A DNA stretch of 64,000 bases from Propionispora vibrioides (GTDB lineage: Bacteria > Bacillota > Negativicutes > Propionisporales > Propionisporaceae). The notes beneath the pieces were generated by a model. That model made no database searches. It saw nothing but the letters and a program-made list of their open reading frames with translations, and had not been told where the DNA came from. Location: positions 186,001 to 250,000 of the forward strand of contig NZ_FODY01000003.1 of NCBI RefSeq assembly GCF_900110485.1, read 5' to 3'. The translations under genes and the position numbers were made by a program. Shown here in pieces: positions 50,784 to 58,537 of the stretch; position 1 is the stretch's first letter; each line of letters begins with the position of its first letter.

Positions 50784-50849
50784 CTCGTAGACAGGCAATT
50801 TACGGTTGCCGGTAGAAACTTCTGGGCCCTATCCCCAAAATTATACGAG
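50784..50849 (-). ncRNA. Purine (guanine/xanthine-type) riboswitch aptamer
   Basis: On the minus strand: P1 CTCGTA/TACGAG, TATAAT, GGATAGGG (L2), AAGTTTCTACC junction, and ACCGTAAA (L3) are all present. The pyrimidine that pairs with the ligand is C (TGTCTACG), which selects guanine-type purines rather than adenine. The base just before it is U where A is usual, and P3 has one extra base. It controls xpt and the permease. Confidence 0.9.
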
Positions 50850-50867
50850 AATATTTACATGTGACTT

Positions 50868-50896
50868 ATTGTAGCAGTCTGCCAGCAGCCTGTCAA
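50868..50896 (-). promoter_or_regulatory. Promoter of the xpt operon
   Basis: On the minus strand TTGACA (50891-50896) and TACAAT (50868-50873) are 17 bp apart; the start site falls ~12 bases before the aptamer. Confidence 0.75.
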
Positions 50897-50929
50897 TTCC
50901 TCTCTAGCAAAATTCGTCGAATTTTGCCA

Positions 50930-51349
50930 TCAAAGTTCGGTGTCCTTTTTTACATAAGCGACATAATCACTGTCTTTACGCAATATATGATCGACCAACC
51001 AGTTCTTGAGGAACATAAACGTTGGAAAGGAAAGGACCGGCTCACCTCTGGAATATTCTTCAGAAAGCTCGCCCACCCGGGAAATAAACTGATCATGCTC
51101 CCGCTTATGCTCCCGGTATGCCGGGTAATGACATTCTTTCAACAATTCCTCTTCCGCCGAAAAATGGTATATAGCGTAATCTCTTAGCTCCCGTAAAATA
51201 TGGCCTGTCAGTTCCCGCTCCTGTTCCAAATTCTCGCATTCAAAAACCCGCTCATACAGAGTATTGATCAGATCAACCAGTTTTTCGTGATGAGCGTCAA
51301 TATCAGCAATCTCAAATACCATTTCCTCGTTCCATTCGATAAACGGCAT
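50930..51349 (-). CDS. Bacteriohemerythrin
   Basis: 139 residues from ATG 51349. The di-iron ligands of hemerythrin are visible: His in IDAHHEKLVDLIN, His and Glu in IYHFSAEEELL, His in HKREHDQF, and His and Asp in LVDHILRKDSDY. The four-helix bundle reversibly binds O2 and may store or deliver it or protect an anaerobe. Single gene; repeat copy E lies immediately upstream of its leader. Confidence 0.92.
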   Translation of the reverse strand: MPFIEWNEEMVFEIADIDAHHEKLVDLINTLYERVFECENLEQERELTGHILRELRDYAIYHFSAEEELLKECHYPAYREHKREHDQFISRVGELSEEYSRGEPVLSFPTFMFLKNWLVDHILRKDSDYVAYVKKDTEL

Positions 51350-51391
51350 ATTTCCCAAACCCCTTTTATTTATCTTATTAACCTAATTTGC

Positions 51392-51559
51392 TAGGTAAGC
51401 ACTGATTAAATGAACCTGTCGGCCTGGCGAGAGATTTTTTCGGCTGGCAAGGAAGAAAAACCGTAGGAATAGTGGCCCCTATTTCAAGGTTTTGCTGACG
51501 CAAGCAGGCGGAAAAAGATCCGTCAGGATGCGCAGTATGAATTAATCAGTGCTTACCTA
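51392..51559 (+). repeat. Dispersed hairpin element, copy E
   Basis: 168 bp, plus orientation. Terminal 18 bases are a perfect inverted repeat (TAGGTAAGCACTGATTAA and its complement). It lies upstream of the hemerythrin gene. Confidence 0.9.
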
Positions 51560-51644
51560 AGTTAGCGATTATATTTCTCTGTGCTTTTGCTTTTACCTGC
51601 CATTCTCGACAAATAAATTATGAAATATAGAATTCTTTTACCGG

Positions 51645-52901
51645 TTATGCTTTTTCCGCCTGCAAAAGAACCGTAAATATTGTGCCCTCACCCGGTTTAC
51701 TGGCTACCTGGAGCTTCCCGCCGTGCATATCCACAATCCACTTGGCTATAGCTAAGCCCAGCCCGGTTCCGCCCGTCTCCCGGCTGCGGGTTTTATCTGC
51801 CCGGAAAAACCGGTCAAAGATACGCGGCAAAAGCTCCGGCGCCATGCCAATCCCCGTATCCCGGACCGACAGTAGCACCTGCCTGCCCTCCCGGCGGCAG
51901 GCAACAATGACCGTTCCGCCCGGTTGAGTGTATTTAAAGGCATTGTCCAGTAAAATGACCAGTAATTGATGGAGCCGGTCTTTATTGCCCCGCACCCGGA
52001 TTCCCGGTTTCACTTCGGCCACACAGTCAATTCCCTGGGCTTCCCCAACCGCGGTAAAGAGTTCCAGCACCTCGCCAACAATTTCACTGACCGAAATCAC
52101 CGTCATCGGCATTTCCGTGTTGGCGTCGGCCCGGGCCAGGGTAAGCAGACTGCTGATCAAGCGGGTCATGCGCATCGCCTCTTTCATGATTGAATAAATG
52201 CGACGGCTCTCTTCCTGCACACTATGCTCAGGATGGCGCAAAAGCAGTTCCGCATTGCTGTAAATACCGGTTACCGGCGAGCGCAATTCGTGGGAAGCGT
52301 CGGCCACAAACTGCCGCTGCCGCTCCCAGGCATTTTGTACAGGTACCATGACCCGCCGGGCAATAAAATAACTGGCCAGAACAATACAGATGGTCCCGGT
52401 AGTGACCCCCAATAAGGAAATCCACAGTAGATTGTTCAGTAATTGCACTTCCGAATCCACAATGCTGACTATAATCACCGACTGCAGCCGAAAGCTCCGG
52501 TCTGCGCCATACACCGGATCATAAACATAAGGCCAGCGCATGATCCGGTAGGTGTGCCCCTCATATTCCCGCATCTGCAGTTCGCCGCTCTCCACAGTCG
52601 AGGTAATCTCCCTGAGATGTTCCAATTCCCGGGCAGTTCTATAGGGATTTAAATCAATCGTCCGGCCATCGTCTCCTCTTAAAAGCAGCACGATCCGGGG
52701 ATCGAAAATCGGCTGGCCTACAGCGGCAGGCTCGCCGTTTACCAGACGGAAGGTATTAGCGTGAATCCGCATTGCTTCATCAATATTGTCAAATAACCGG
52801 TGAGAAAAGTACCCGTACAGCACCAATATATACATACCGAAAATCAGCAGAAATACCAACGAAATAAATATGGTTAACCGGCGAAGCGTCCGTATAAACA
52901 T
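51645..52901 (-). CDS. Two-component sensor histidine kinase
   Basis: 418 residues from ATG 52901 (GGAG 8 bases upstream), which starts just after the response regulator stop. Two membrane helices (~residues 10-32 and 158-182) flank an extracytoplasmic sensor of ~125 residues. HisKA has FVADASHELRSPVTGIYSNA with the phospho-His. HATPase has LLDNAFKYTQPGG (N box), DTGIGM (G1) and GTGLGLAIAK (G2). It phosphorylates the OmpR-type regulator upstream. The signal is unknown. No separate HAMP motif is obvious. Confidence 0.9.
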   Translation of the reverse strand: MFIRTLRRLTIFISLVFLLIFGMYILVLYGYFSHRLFDNIDEAMRIHANTFRLVNGEPAAVGQPIFDPRIVLLLRGDDGRTIDLNPYRTARELEHLREITSTVESGELQMREYEGHTYRIMRWPYVYDPVYGADRSFRLQSVIIVSIVDSEVQLLNNLLWISLLGVTTGTICIVLASYFIARRVMVPVQNAWERQRQFVADASHELRSPVTGIYSNAELLLRHPEHSVQEESRRIYSIMKEAMRMTRLISSLLTLARADANTEMPMTVISVSEIVGEVLELFTAVGEAQGIDCVAEVKPGIRVRGNKDRLHQLLVILLDNAFKYTQPGGTVIVACRREGRQVLLSVRDTGIGMAPELLPRIFDRFFRADKTRSRETGGTGLGLAIAKWIVDMHGGKLQVASKPGEGTIFTVLLQAEKA

Positions 52902-52903
52902 AC

Positions 52904-53578
52904 TCACGGCTCCTTAAGCATGAAACCAACGCCGCGTACCGTCTGAACCAGCCTGTCCTGGCCATAGGGGGCCAGTTTTTTCCGCAAATGGTGAATATAG
53001 ATATCGACAATCCCCATTCCGGTATCGGAATTCATCCCCCAAATCCGGTCAAACACCTGCTCTCTGGTTAAAATTTGTTCACTGTTTAACAAAAGAAACT
53101 CCAATATATCGTATTCCTTGCTGCCCAGACCGAGGCAGGTTTCACCAATACAGGCATCGCGCAGAGCACTGTTTAACACGATGTTGCCGTAGGTCAAACG
53201 GTCTTCGGGCATCAAATTTCCCTTCCGGCGCAGTAATGCCTTAAGCCGGGCCAGCAATTCCCTCATCGCAAAGGGTTTTACCACATAATCGTCGGCACCG
53301 GCTTCCAGCCCCTGCACACGGTCATCTATACTGTCACGGGCCGTCAACAGCAAAATGGGAACGGTACAGCCTTCACTTCGCAGCGTCCGGACGATCTCCA
53401 ACCCGCTGATTTCCGGCAGCATAATATCCAATACCAACAGATCATGAATACCCTGTCGGGCGGCATAGAGGCCCTCATCACCGGCTTCCTCGCAGGCAAC
53501 CTCATACCCTTCTTCCAATAAAATATCGGCTACGGCCTCCCGCAACACCTCGTCATCTTCCACCACCAGAATTCTCAT
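52904..53578 (-). CDS. OmpR/PhoB-family response regulator
   Basis: 224 residues from ATG 53578 (GGGGGG 6 bases upstream). Receiver domain with EDDEVLREA (acidic pocket), the phospho-Asp in LLVLDIMLPEISGLE, Thr in LLLTARD, and Lys in YVVKPFAM. C-terminal winged HTH with EYDILEFLLLNSEQILTREQ and VDIYIHHLRKKLAP. Cognate of the kinase that follows; the two overlap closely in one operon. Its targets could include the exported protein at 53888-54376. Confidence 0.92.
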   Translation of the reverse strand: MRILVVEDDEVLREAVADILLEEGYEVACEEAGDEGLYAARQGIHDLLVLDIMLPEISGLEIVRTLRSEGCTVPILLLTARDSIDDRVQGLEAGADDYVVKPFAMRELLARLKALLRRKGNLMPEDRLTYGNIVLNSALRDACIGETCLGLGSKEYDILEFLLLNSEQILTREQVFDRIWGMNSDTGMGIVDIYIHHLRKKLAPYGQDRLVQTVRGVGFMLKEP

Positions 53579-53674
53579 CACAATCCCCCCTTGCCGAAGG
53601 CTCATCCAAATTTTCTTTTTATTATTCCCCACGGTGCCGCTAACTTGCAGTTGCATGACCCGGCAGCGGAAAAA

Positions 53675-53713
53675 GTCCCTTAAGGCCAGCTTTGGAATGC
53701 TGTCTTAAGGGAC
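53675..53713 (-). terminator. Intrinsic terminator after the exported-protein gene
   Basis: A 10-bp stem GTCCCTTAAG/CTTAAGGGAC is followed on the minus strand by TTTTT. It lies past repeat copy F and the stop at 53888, before the response regulator gene. Confidence 0.75.
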
Positions 53714-53722
53714 AGATTGGTC

Positions 53723-53890
53723 TAGGTAACCACTGATTAAATGAACCTGCCGGGCTGGCGAGAGATTTTTTCGCCTGGCAAGGAAGTACAACCGCAGGAA
53801 TAGCGGCCTCTATTTCAAGGTTTTACTGACACAGGCAGGCGGAAAAAGATCCGTCAGGACGCGCAGCGTGAATTAATCAGCGGTTACCTA
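53723..53890 (+). repeat. Dispersed hairpin element, copy F
   Basis: 168 bp, plus orientation. Terminal inverted repeat TAGGTAACC...GGTTACCTA. Its right end gives the TAG stop codon of the exported protein gene. Confidence 0.9.
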
Positions 53891-54376
53891 GTTCCTTGTC
53901 ACGGAAACAATGGTCCACGTGGCACTAGATTGCTGCGCGTTGGGCTTATTCTGCGAACCTTTTGGCGCGGCTCCGGCCTGGCGGTTATTGTCTTGCGTCT
54001 TATAAGTAGCTTCCAAGTTTACATGGTAACGGTCGCCGTCATGAACCACCTCTACCACCGCGGTTCTTTCCGTTTGGCTGATTGTATTAAAAGCATCTTC
54101 TCTGGCATCAAAACCTAGCTTGGCAGCGGCATTTTTCACCACTTCCAGCGGAGTTTTTCCCTGATTGGCAATATGAAGACCGGAACGTTCCAGTTGTTTC
54201 GCCTGACTCTTGCTTTTAGCCTGCTGACTGTCCGGCTGGGTACTGTTTTGATAAGTAGTGGGGGTCGTCTTTTCACTGGCCTGGACGGTCGACACCAACG
54301 GTGCGGCAAACAGACATACTCCCATGGACGCGCTTAGCAGTCCCCATACTATTTTTTTATGCAAAGATTGTCTCAT
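53888..54376 (-). CDS. Exported protein of unknown function
   Basis: 162 residues from ATG 54376 (GGGGA 6 bases upstream). A signal peptide of ~34 residues (LLSASMGVCLFAAPLVSTVQ, then AS) is followed by a Gln/Ser/Lys-rich linker (~35-70) and a ~90-residue alpha/beta domain (LEVVKNAAAKLGFDAREDAF, VVHDGDRYHVNLEATY, WTIVSVTRN). The fold may resemble PepSY or YpeB-like domains, but I do not recognise it. The stop codon lies in repeat copy F. It is upstream of the two-component genes in the same direction, ended by its own terminator. Confidence 0.6.
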   Translation of the reverse strand: MRQSLHKKIVWGLLSASMGVCLFAAPLVSTVQASEKTTPTTYQNSTQPDSQQAKSKSQAKQLERSGLHIANQGKTPLEVVKNAAAKLGFDAREDAFNTISQTERTAVVEVVHDGDRYHVNLEATYKTQDNNRQAGAAPKGSQNKPNAQQSSATWTIVSVTRN

Positions 54377-54517
54377 TCTCATTCCCCTTTTCCTCTATTG
54401 CTTACCCAATTGGACAAAACACAATGGGTATGGCCCTAATGATATACATTAAATTTTAATCCTTTCTTAAAAAACGCCTACACTTCACTGTATAGTTCTG
54501 CCAATCACCGGCTAAAG

Positions 54518-54552
54518 AAAAACTGCTGCCCCCAATAGGTGCAGCAGTTTTT
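54518..54552 (-). terminator. Intrinsic terminator of the SIMPL gene
   Basis: A 12-bp stem AAAAACTGCTGC/GCAGCAGTTTTT is followed on the minus strand by TTTTTCTTT. It lies at the gene's 3' end. Confidence 0.85.
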
Positions 54553-54557
54553 AGCTT

Positions 54558-55256
54558 TTATTCCAATTCTACGGTTACCTGAACATTGGCGCCTACCGTA
54601 ACTTTTCCGGCCGGAATATTCGGGGCCCCGCTGTCGGCGCTGACCGCTTTAAACATTCTGGTTTCCAGCATGACCGGATTATAAAACACGCCGGACTCAT
54701 TAATCAAAGTTATGTTCGCCACCCGTTTATGCAACGTCCCGGCAATCACCTCTGCCTTGCGCAGGGCATCCTGAATAGCTTCCTGCAAGGCTTTGTCCTT
54801 GCTGCCCGTTTCATCGGCTGTTTCAAAGCGAATGGAGGCTATCTCATTGGCCCCTGCCTGGGTGACCTCATTAATGATAGTTCCTGCCTGTTCAATACCG
54901 GTACGAACCTCCATACGCTGTGTCACCTGATAGCCCTTTAAAACCGGTAATTTATCCTTTTCATAATTGTATAACGGATTAATCTGATATGTATCTGTTT
55001 TAATCTGTTCGCTGCTGATTCCCTGCTCCCGCAGAGCAGCCAGCACTTTATTCACCTGCCGGACATTGTCGGCTTTTGCCTTTTCTATATTATCCTGAAT
55101 GGAATTTACCACCAGACTGATCCGGGCCGTATCCGGTGTCACTTCCTGCTGGCTGGTGCCGCTTACCTGAACCACTGTCTTCGTTGCCTCACTGGCGAAT
55201 GCCGGCACGGCCAGCAATAAACTCGCCGCCAGTACTAAAATCACTTTTTTCAACAT
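54558..55256 (-). CDS. SIMPL-domain (DUF541) exported protein
   Basis: 232 residues. Signal peptide of ~22 residues (VILVLAASLLLAVPAFA). The SIMPL domain follows: VVQVSGTSQQEVTPDTARIS, VNKVLAALREQGISSEQIKT, GYQVTQRMEVRT and KAEVIAGTLHKRVANI, of the usual ~210-residue length. The family is linked to envelope and oxidative stress (E. coli YggE), with no known chemistry. It has an ECF-type promoter like that of the downstream sigma/anti-sigma pair, so it may be part of that sigma regulon. Confidence 0.88.
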   Translation of the reverse strand: MLKKVILVLAASLLLAVPAFASEATKTVVQVSGTSQQEVTPDTARISLVVNSIQDNIEKAKADNVRQVNKVLAALREQGISSEQIKTDTYQINPLYNYEKDKLPVLKGYQVTQRMEVRTGIEQAGTIINEVTQAGANEIASIRFETADETGSKDKALQEAIQDALRKAEVIAGTLHKRVANITLINESGVFYNPVMLETRMFKAVSADSGAPNIPAGKVTVGANVQVTVELE

Positions 55257-55318
55257 ATTCTTGCCTCCCTGTTATGTCTAACCGAACCGGTTAGCCTGCA
55301 TTGTTGTCTTCATAGAAT

Positions 55319-55347
55319 AAAACGACTGCCGCCATAAAAAGTAACGG
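55319..55347 (-). promoter_or_regulatory. Candidate ECF promoter of the SIMPL gene
   Basis: On the minus strand CCGTTAC (55341-55347) and CGTTTT (55319-55324) are 16 bp apart. The upstream box is identical to that before the ECF sigma gene (57239). Predicted leader ~55 bases. Confidence 0.55.
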
Positions 55348-55423
55348 GTTTTTCCAAATTTATTTTCTATACTTACAGTATTGCGATAAGGCTGCCGGAA
55401 AACCGGAGCCTTATTGCCTGTTT

Positions 55424-55520
55424 TAGGTAACCACTGATTAATTCACACTGTGCGTCCTGACGGATCTTTTTCCGCCTGCCTGCGTCAGCAAAACCTTGAA
55501 ATAGGGGCGGCTCCTATTTC
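55424..55520 (-). repeat. Dispersed hairpin element, copy G (truncated)
   Basis: About 90-97 bp, minus orientation, beginning with TAGGTAACCACTGATTAA and stopping after the central AATAGGGGCGG region. The other end is lost. It lies 3' of the anti-sigma gene. Confidence 0.75.
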
Positions 55521-55590
55521 AAAAAAATTTAATGAAGTATGGCACAAACAGCGCCGTCAGGGAGCGTTTCGGATAGTTTGAAGACACGCC

Positions 55591-56589
55591 CTAGGGCATA
55601 GCTTCCCTGATTACCAGCGAGTCCGCCAACTTTTTCAGTTCCGCCGTTGTTTGCCGTCCTTCCACCATGACTTCATAGCCGTCACGGGTTACGGTGACCC
55701 GGTTCACCTTGTCTTTGGCCGCCGAAACGCCGGACTGCCGGCTTGCCGCCCCTGCCGCATCAGTCACCGACAAGGCGCCGGGCAACCGCTGGATCACGCG
55801 GATTTCCCCCCGGCCATTCATTTTATAAACTTGCTCAACCAGCTTCCGGTCAGGAGCAACAGTGACCGACTGAGCCGTACGACCAGGCAAAACCAGCAGG
55901 TGGGTGATTGTCTGCTCAGCGCCGCTCTTCTCTTCGCCGGCCGGAACGGCCAGTCTCGCTTTAGCCATTAGGCGAGTCTCCTGCTGCGGTTTCTCTGCCG
56001 CTACATCCGCCGCGCTCATGGCCAGTTGTCCGCTTTTTTCTTCCTCTTTAGCTTCCCCTGCCACCTCGTTCAGCTTATTCAACACTGTATCAGGCAAAAG
56101 AGCGGCAGCTATTTGCGTTTTTGATCCCCTGTCCGGTTGCATAGCCGGCGCCTTTTCCTGGGCCGTCGGCTCACCGCCAGGGACCGTCCGGTCCGGTTCG
56201 CCGGCAGCCTTGTCCGTCAGCGCCGGTGGCGGTGTCACTTGTGCTTCCAGATGCTCAGCCGGTGGCAAATTGTTATTTTGCTGGAACAGGGTTAGCTGTA
56301 CGCCAACTGCCAGTACCACCGCTGCTGCACTGCCGGCCAGCACGGTATACAACCGGTGCCGGCGACGCTGTTCCCGCTTTGTTTTCAATTCCGCCGACAG
56401 GCGATCAGCCATGCCGGCGATCAGTGAATGAGGAATTTCATCACCGCTACAGTCATGTTTCATCATATCCGCCACCGCCAAAAATCCGGCCACCTCCGGG
56501 TCTACAACCGCCCTGGGGCCTTCTATCGTCAAGTTATCAATTTCCTGCGAAAGCACTTCCGCCTGTTGTCGTTCCTCTTCTGTTGGCAT
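55591..56589 (-). CDS. Anti-sigma factor (single membrane span, DUF4367/4349-like tail)
   Basis: 332 residues from ATG 56589 (GAGGTG 10 bases upstream). A cytoplasmic N-terminal ~75 residues with no zinc motif, then one membrane helix (~80-100, TVLAGSAAAVVLAVGVQLTL), a Pro/Ala/Glu-rich linker and an extracytoplasmic C-terminal region ending VTVTRDGYEVMVEGRQTTAE. It is 14 bases after the ECF sigma gene and is almost certainly its membrane-bound anti-sigma, releasing sigma in response to an envelope signal. Domain assignment of the tail is approximate. Confidence 0.75.
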   Translation of the reverse strand: MPTEEERQQAEVLSQEIDNLTIEGPRAVVDPEVAGFLAVADMMKHDCSGDEIPHSLIAGMADRLSAELKTKREQRRRHRLYTVLAGSAAAVVLAVGVQLTLFQQNNNLPPAEHLEAQVTPPPALTDKAAGEPDRTVPGGEPTAQEKAPAMQPDRGSKTQIAAALLPDTVLNKLNEVAGEAKEEEKSGQLAMSAADVAAEKPQQETRLMAKARLAVPAGEEKSGAEQTITHLLVLPGRTAQSVTVAPDRKLVEQVYKMNGRGEIRVIQRLPGALSVTDAAGAASRQSGVSAAKDKVNRVTVTRDGYEVMVEGRQTTAELKKLADSLVIREAMP

Positions 56590-56603
56590 AATCAAGCTTC
56601 ACC

Positions 56604-57161
56604 TCATTTCACCATGCCGGTTTCCAGGCATAAACTACGTAAATTCTTCAACGCGCGCTGCTGCAGCATTTTTATTGCCGCTTCGGTCTTATTCATCAGG
56701 ACGGCTGTGTCGTGAACCGATATGCCCAGCAGCACCCTCAACCGGATGGCTTGCCGTTGTTCCTCAGGAAGATTTTTTAACAGCCCGGTTACCCGTTCCT
56801 GCCCTTCCCGCCGCAGTATATATTCTTCCGGCTTCTCCCCACTATCCCGCAGGGTCTCCTGGTACTCCTCCAGTCCGACTACCTGCGGTGCCCGTCCGTT
56901 CTTCCGCCAGAAGTCGGTAACCAAATTAAGCGCGATTTTTCCCAGATAACTTTTAAAGGAAACTCCCATCGATTTATAACCGGGCAACGCCCGGAACGCT
57001 TTCATAAATGTGTCCTGGGTCAGTTCCTTGGCGTCTTCCGGGTTGGCCAGCCGGCTGTATATCAGCCGGTAAACCGGCTGCCAGTATTCGGTCATCAAGG
57101 CGTTGAGTGCTTCCCGGTCTCCCGTCTGCGCCTTGGCCAGCAAAATATGTTCGTCTATCAC
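56604..57161 (-). CDS. ECF-type RNA polymerase sigma factor with cognate anti-sigma
   Basis: 185 residues from GTG 57161. Region 2 (~24-90): LMTEYWQPVYRLIYSRLANP, EDAKELTQDTFMKAFRALPG, LGKIALNLVTDFWRK. Region 4 (~120-180): LKNLPEEQRQAIRLRVLLGI, then TEAAIKMLQQRALKNL. It directs polymerase to promoters with a CCGTTAC box and CGTT -10 element, if the shared motif upstream of it and of the SIMPL gene is right. Co-transcribed with the anti-sigma. Distinct from the ECF at 35835-36470. Confidence 0.88.
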   Translation of the reverse strand: MIDEHILLAKAQTGDREALNALMTEYWQPVYRLIYSRLANPEDAKELTQDTFMKAFRALPGYKSMGVSFKSYLGKIALNLVTDFWRKNGRAPQVVGLEEYQETLRDSGEKPEEYILRREGQERVTGLLKNLPEEQRQAIRLRVLLGISVHDTAVLMNKTEAAIKMLQQRALKNLRSLCLETGMVK

Positions 57162-57215
57162 CGCCGAAACCGCCGCCCCCTTTCCAGCTTAAAGAAAACT
57201 TATCCGCTATTACTG

Positions 57216-57245
57216 ATAACGCTATCTACCGTATAAAAGTAACGG
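57216..57245 (-). promoter_or_regulatory. Candidate ECF promoter of the sigma/anti-sigma operon
   Basis: On the minus strand CCGTTAC (57239-57245) and CGTTAT (57216-57221) are 17 bp apart, ~55 bp before the GTG. The 12-base box CCGTTACTTTTA is shared with the SIMPL promoter. Confidence 0.55.
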
Positions 57246-57445
57246 CCGGAAATTTACTGTCTCATAGCCCGGCTCTCTACACTAATTTTAACAGAATATG
57301 AACAAGTTAACAGCAAAACTAATCTATCCGCCACGGTCTGATCGGAAAAGGGACTGAAACCGGACTTATTACTTATTATGCTCGCTCCGGCACTGCTGAA
57401 TGTCCGTGCCCCGGCTAGCCTGAATCCACCAGCTTCAAACCTGAA

Positions 57446-57528
57446 CAAAGGGACTGTCCCACTAAGAATGTCTTCTGCCATATATCAGGAATATACGGCA
57501 GAATTCTCCTTAATGCTCCAGTCCCTTT
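57446..57528 (-). terminator. Nested hairpin between nadC and the sigma gene
   Basis: An outer 10-bp stem AAAGGGACTG/CAGTCCCTTT (57446-57455 with 57519-57528) encloses a strong inner stem at 57468-57503. Its T-run is weak. It may end the nadABC transcript. The rest of 57246-57531 holds no gene. Confidence 0.5.
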
Positions 57529-57531
57529 TGC

Positions 57532-57703
57532 TTAAGGAACCGCTGATTTAATGAGCCTGCCAGCTTGGCGAGAGATTTTTTCGGCTGGCAAGGAAGTAAA
57601 ACCGCAGGAATAGCGGTCCCTATTTCAAGGTTTGTGGCTGACGCAGCCAGGCGGAAAAAGATCCGTCAGGCTGCGCTGTGTGAATAAATCAGCGGTTCCT
57701 TAA
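57532..57703 (+). repeat. Dispersed hairpin element, copy H
   Basis: 172 bp, plus orientation. The terminal 19 bases form a perfect inverted repeat (TTAAGGAACCGCTGATTTA and its complement), a different sequence from other copies but still fully paired. It lies just 3' of nadC. Confidence 0.9.
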
Positions 57704-57706
57704 ATA

Positions 57707-58537
57707 CTATTCAAATTTCAGACTTATATCCGCCGCCCTGACCGAATGGGTCAAGGCACCGCTGGATATGACATCCACACCGGCCCCGGCCAGTGCCGCA
57801 ACGCGCTCTTCCGTGATATTCCCGGATACTTCAATAAGAGCACTGCCATCAATTAAGGCTACCGCCTGCTTCACCGTATCCAAATCCATATTATCCAGCA
57901 TAATCACATCGGCAGCCGCCGTCAGCGCTTCTTTCACCTGCTCCAGGCACTCCACTTCCACCTCTATTTTTATGAACGGTGATATCCGCCGGCGGACAGC
58001 CTGCACGGCAGGTAAAATTCCTCCGGCCGCCTTGCTGTGATTGTCCTTAATCATCACCATCGCATCCAGGGCATAGCGATGATTTTTTCCGCCGCCCACG
58101 GTAACCGCGTATTTTTCCAGCATCCGCAAACCCGGTGTGGTTTTTCTTGTATCGACAATCACGGTGCCGGTCCCGCTGCAAAGCCGCACATAGTCTTTCG
58201 TAGCCGTGGCAATTCCCGTCAAATGCTGCAAAAAATTTAATGCCACCCGTTCACCGGCAAGCAGCGCCCGGGTAGGTCCCCGCAAACTGGCCAACACCGT
58301 CCCGGGCGCTGCGGAATCGCCTTCCCGGCAGTTCCAGACTAGTTCAATCCGGTTGTCCAATTGTTGAAAAACCTTCCGGAAAACTTCCGTTCCGGCCAAT
58401 ATTAAGGGTTGTTTAGCGATTAAACGGCCTGTCGATTGGTGACCCTCGCTAAAAATTGCCTCACCGGTTAGATCGCCGGCACCAATATCCTCCAGCAAAG
58501 CCTGTTTAATAATCTGTTCCAATGCGATTGGATTCAT
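57707..58537 (-). CDS. nadC: Nicotinate-nucleotide pyrophosphorylase (quinolinate phosphoribosyltransferase)
   Basis: 276 residues from ATG 58537, overlapping the nadB stop by 4 bases. Motifs: GDLTGEAIF, ERVALNFLQHLTGIAT, VDTRKTTPGLRMLEKYAV and GGGKNHRYAL (substrate and PRPP binding), VEVECLEQ, IMLDNMD, and the VDVISSGALTHS end. It converts quinolinate and PRPP to nicotinate mononucleotide with CO2 release. Last gene of the nadABC operon. Confidence 0.95.
   Translation of the reverse strand: MNPIALEQIIKQALLEDIGAGDLTGEAIFSEGHQSTGRLIAKQPLILAGTEVFRKVFQQLDNRIELVWNCREGDSAAPGTVLASLRGPTRALLAGERVALNFLQHLTGIATATKDYVRLCSGTGTVIVDTRKTTPGLRMLEKYAVTVGGGKNHRYALDAMVMIKDNHSKAAGGILPAVQAVRRRISPFIKIEVEVECLEQVKEALTAAADVIMLDNMDLDTVKQAVALIDGSALIEVSGNITEERVAALAGAGVDVISSGALTHSVRAADISLKFE

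Noticed and set aside
55591-56589. Anti-sigma gene as an unrelated lipoprotein or adhesin
   Set aside because: Direct coupling to an ECF sigma gene and a one-helix layout fit an anti-sigma much better.
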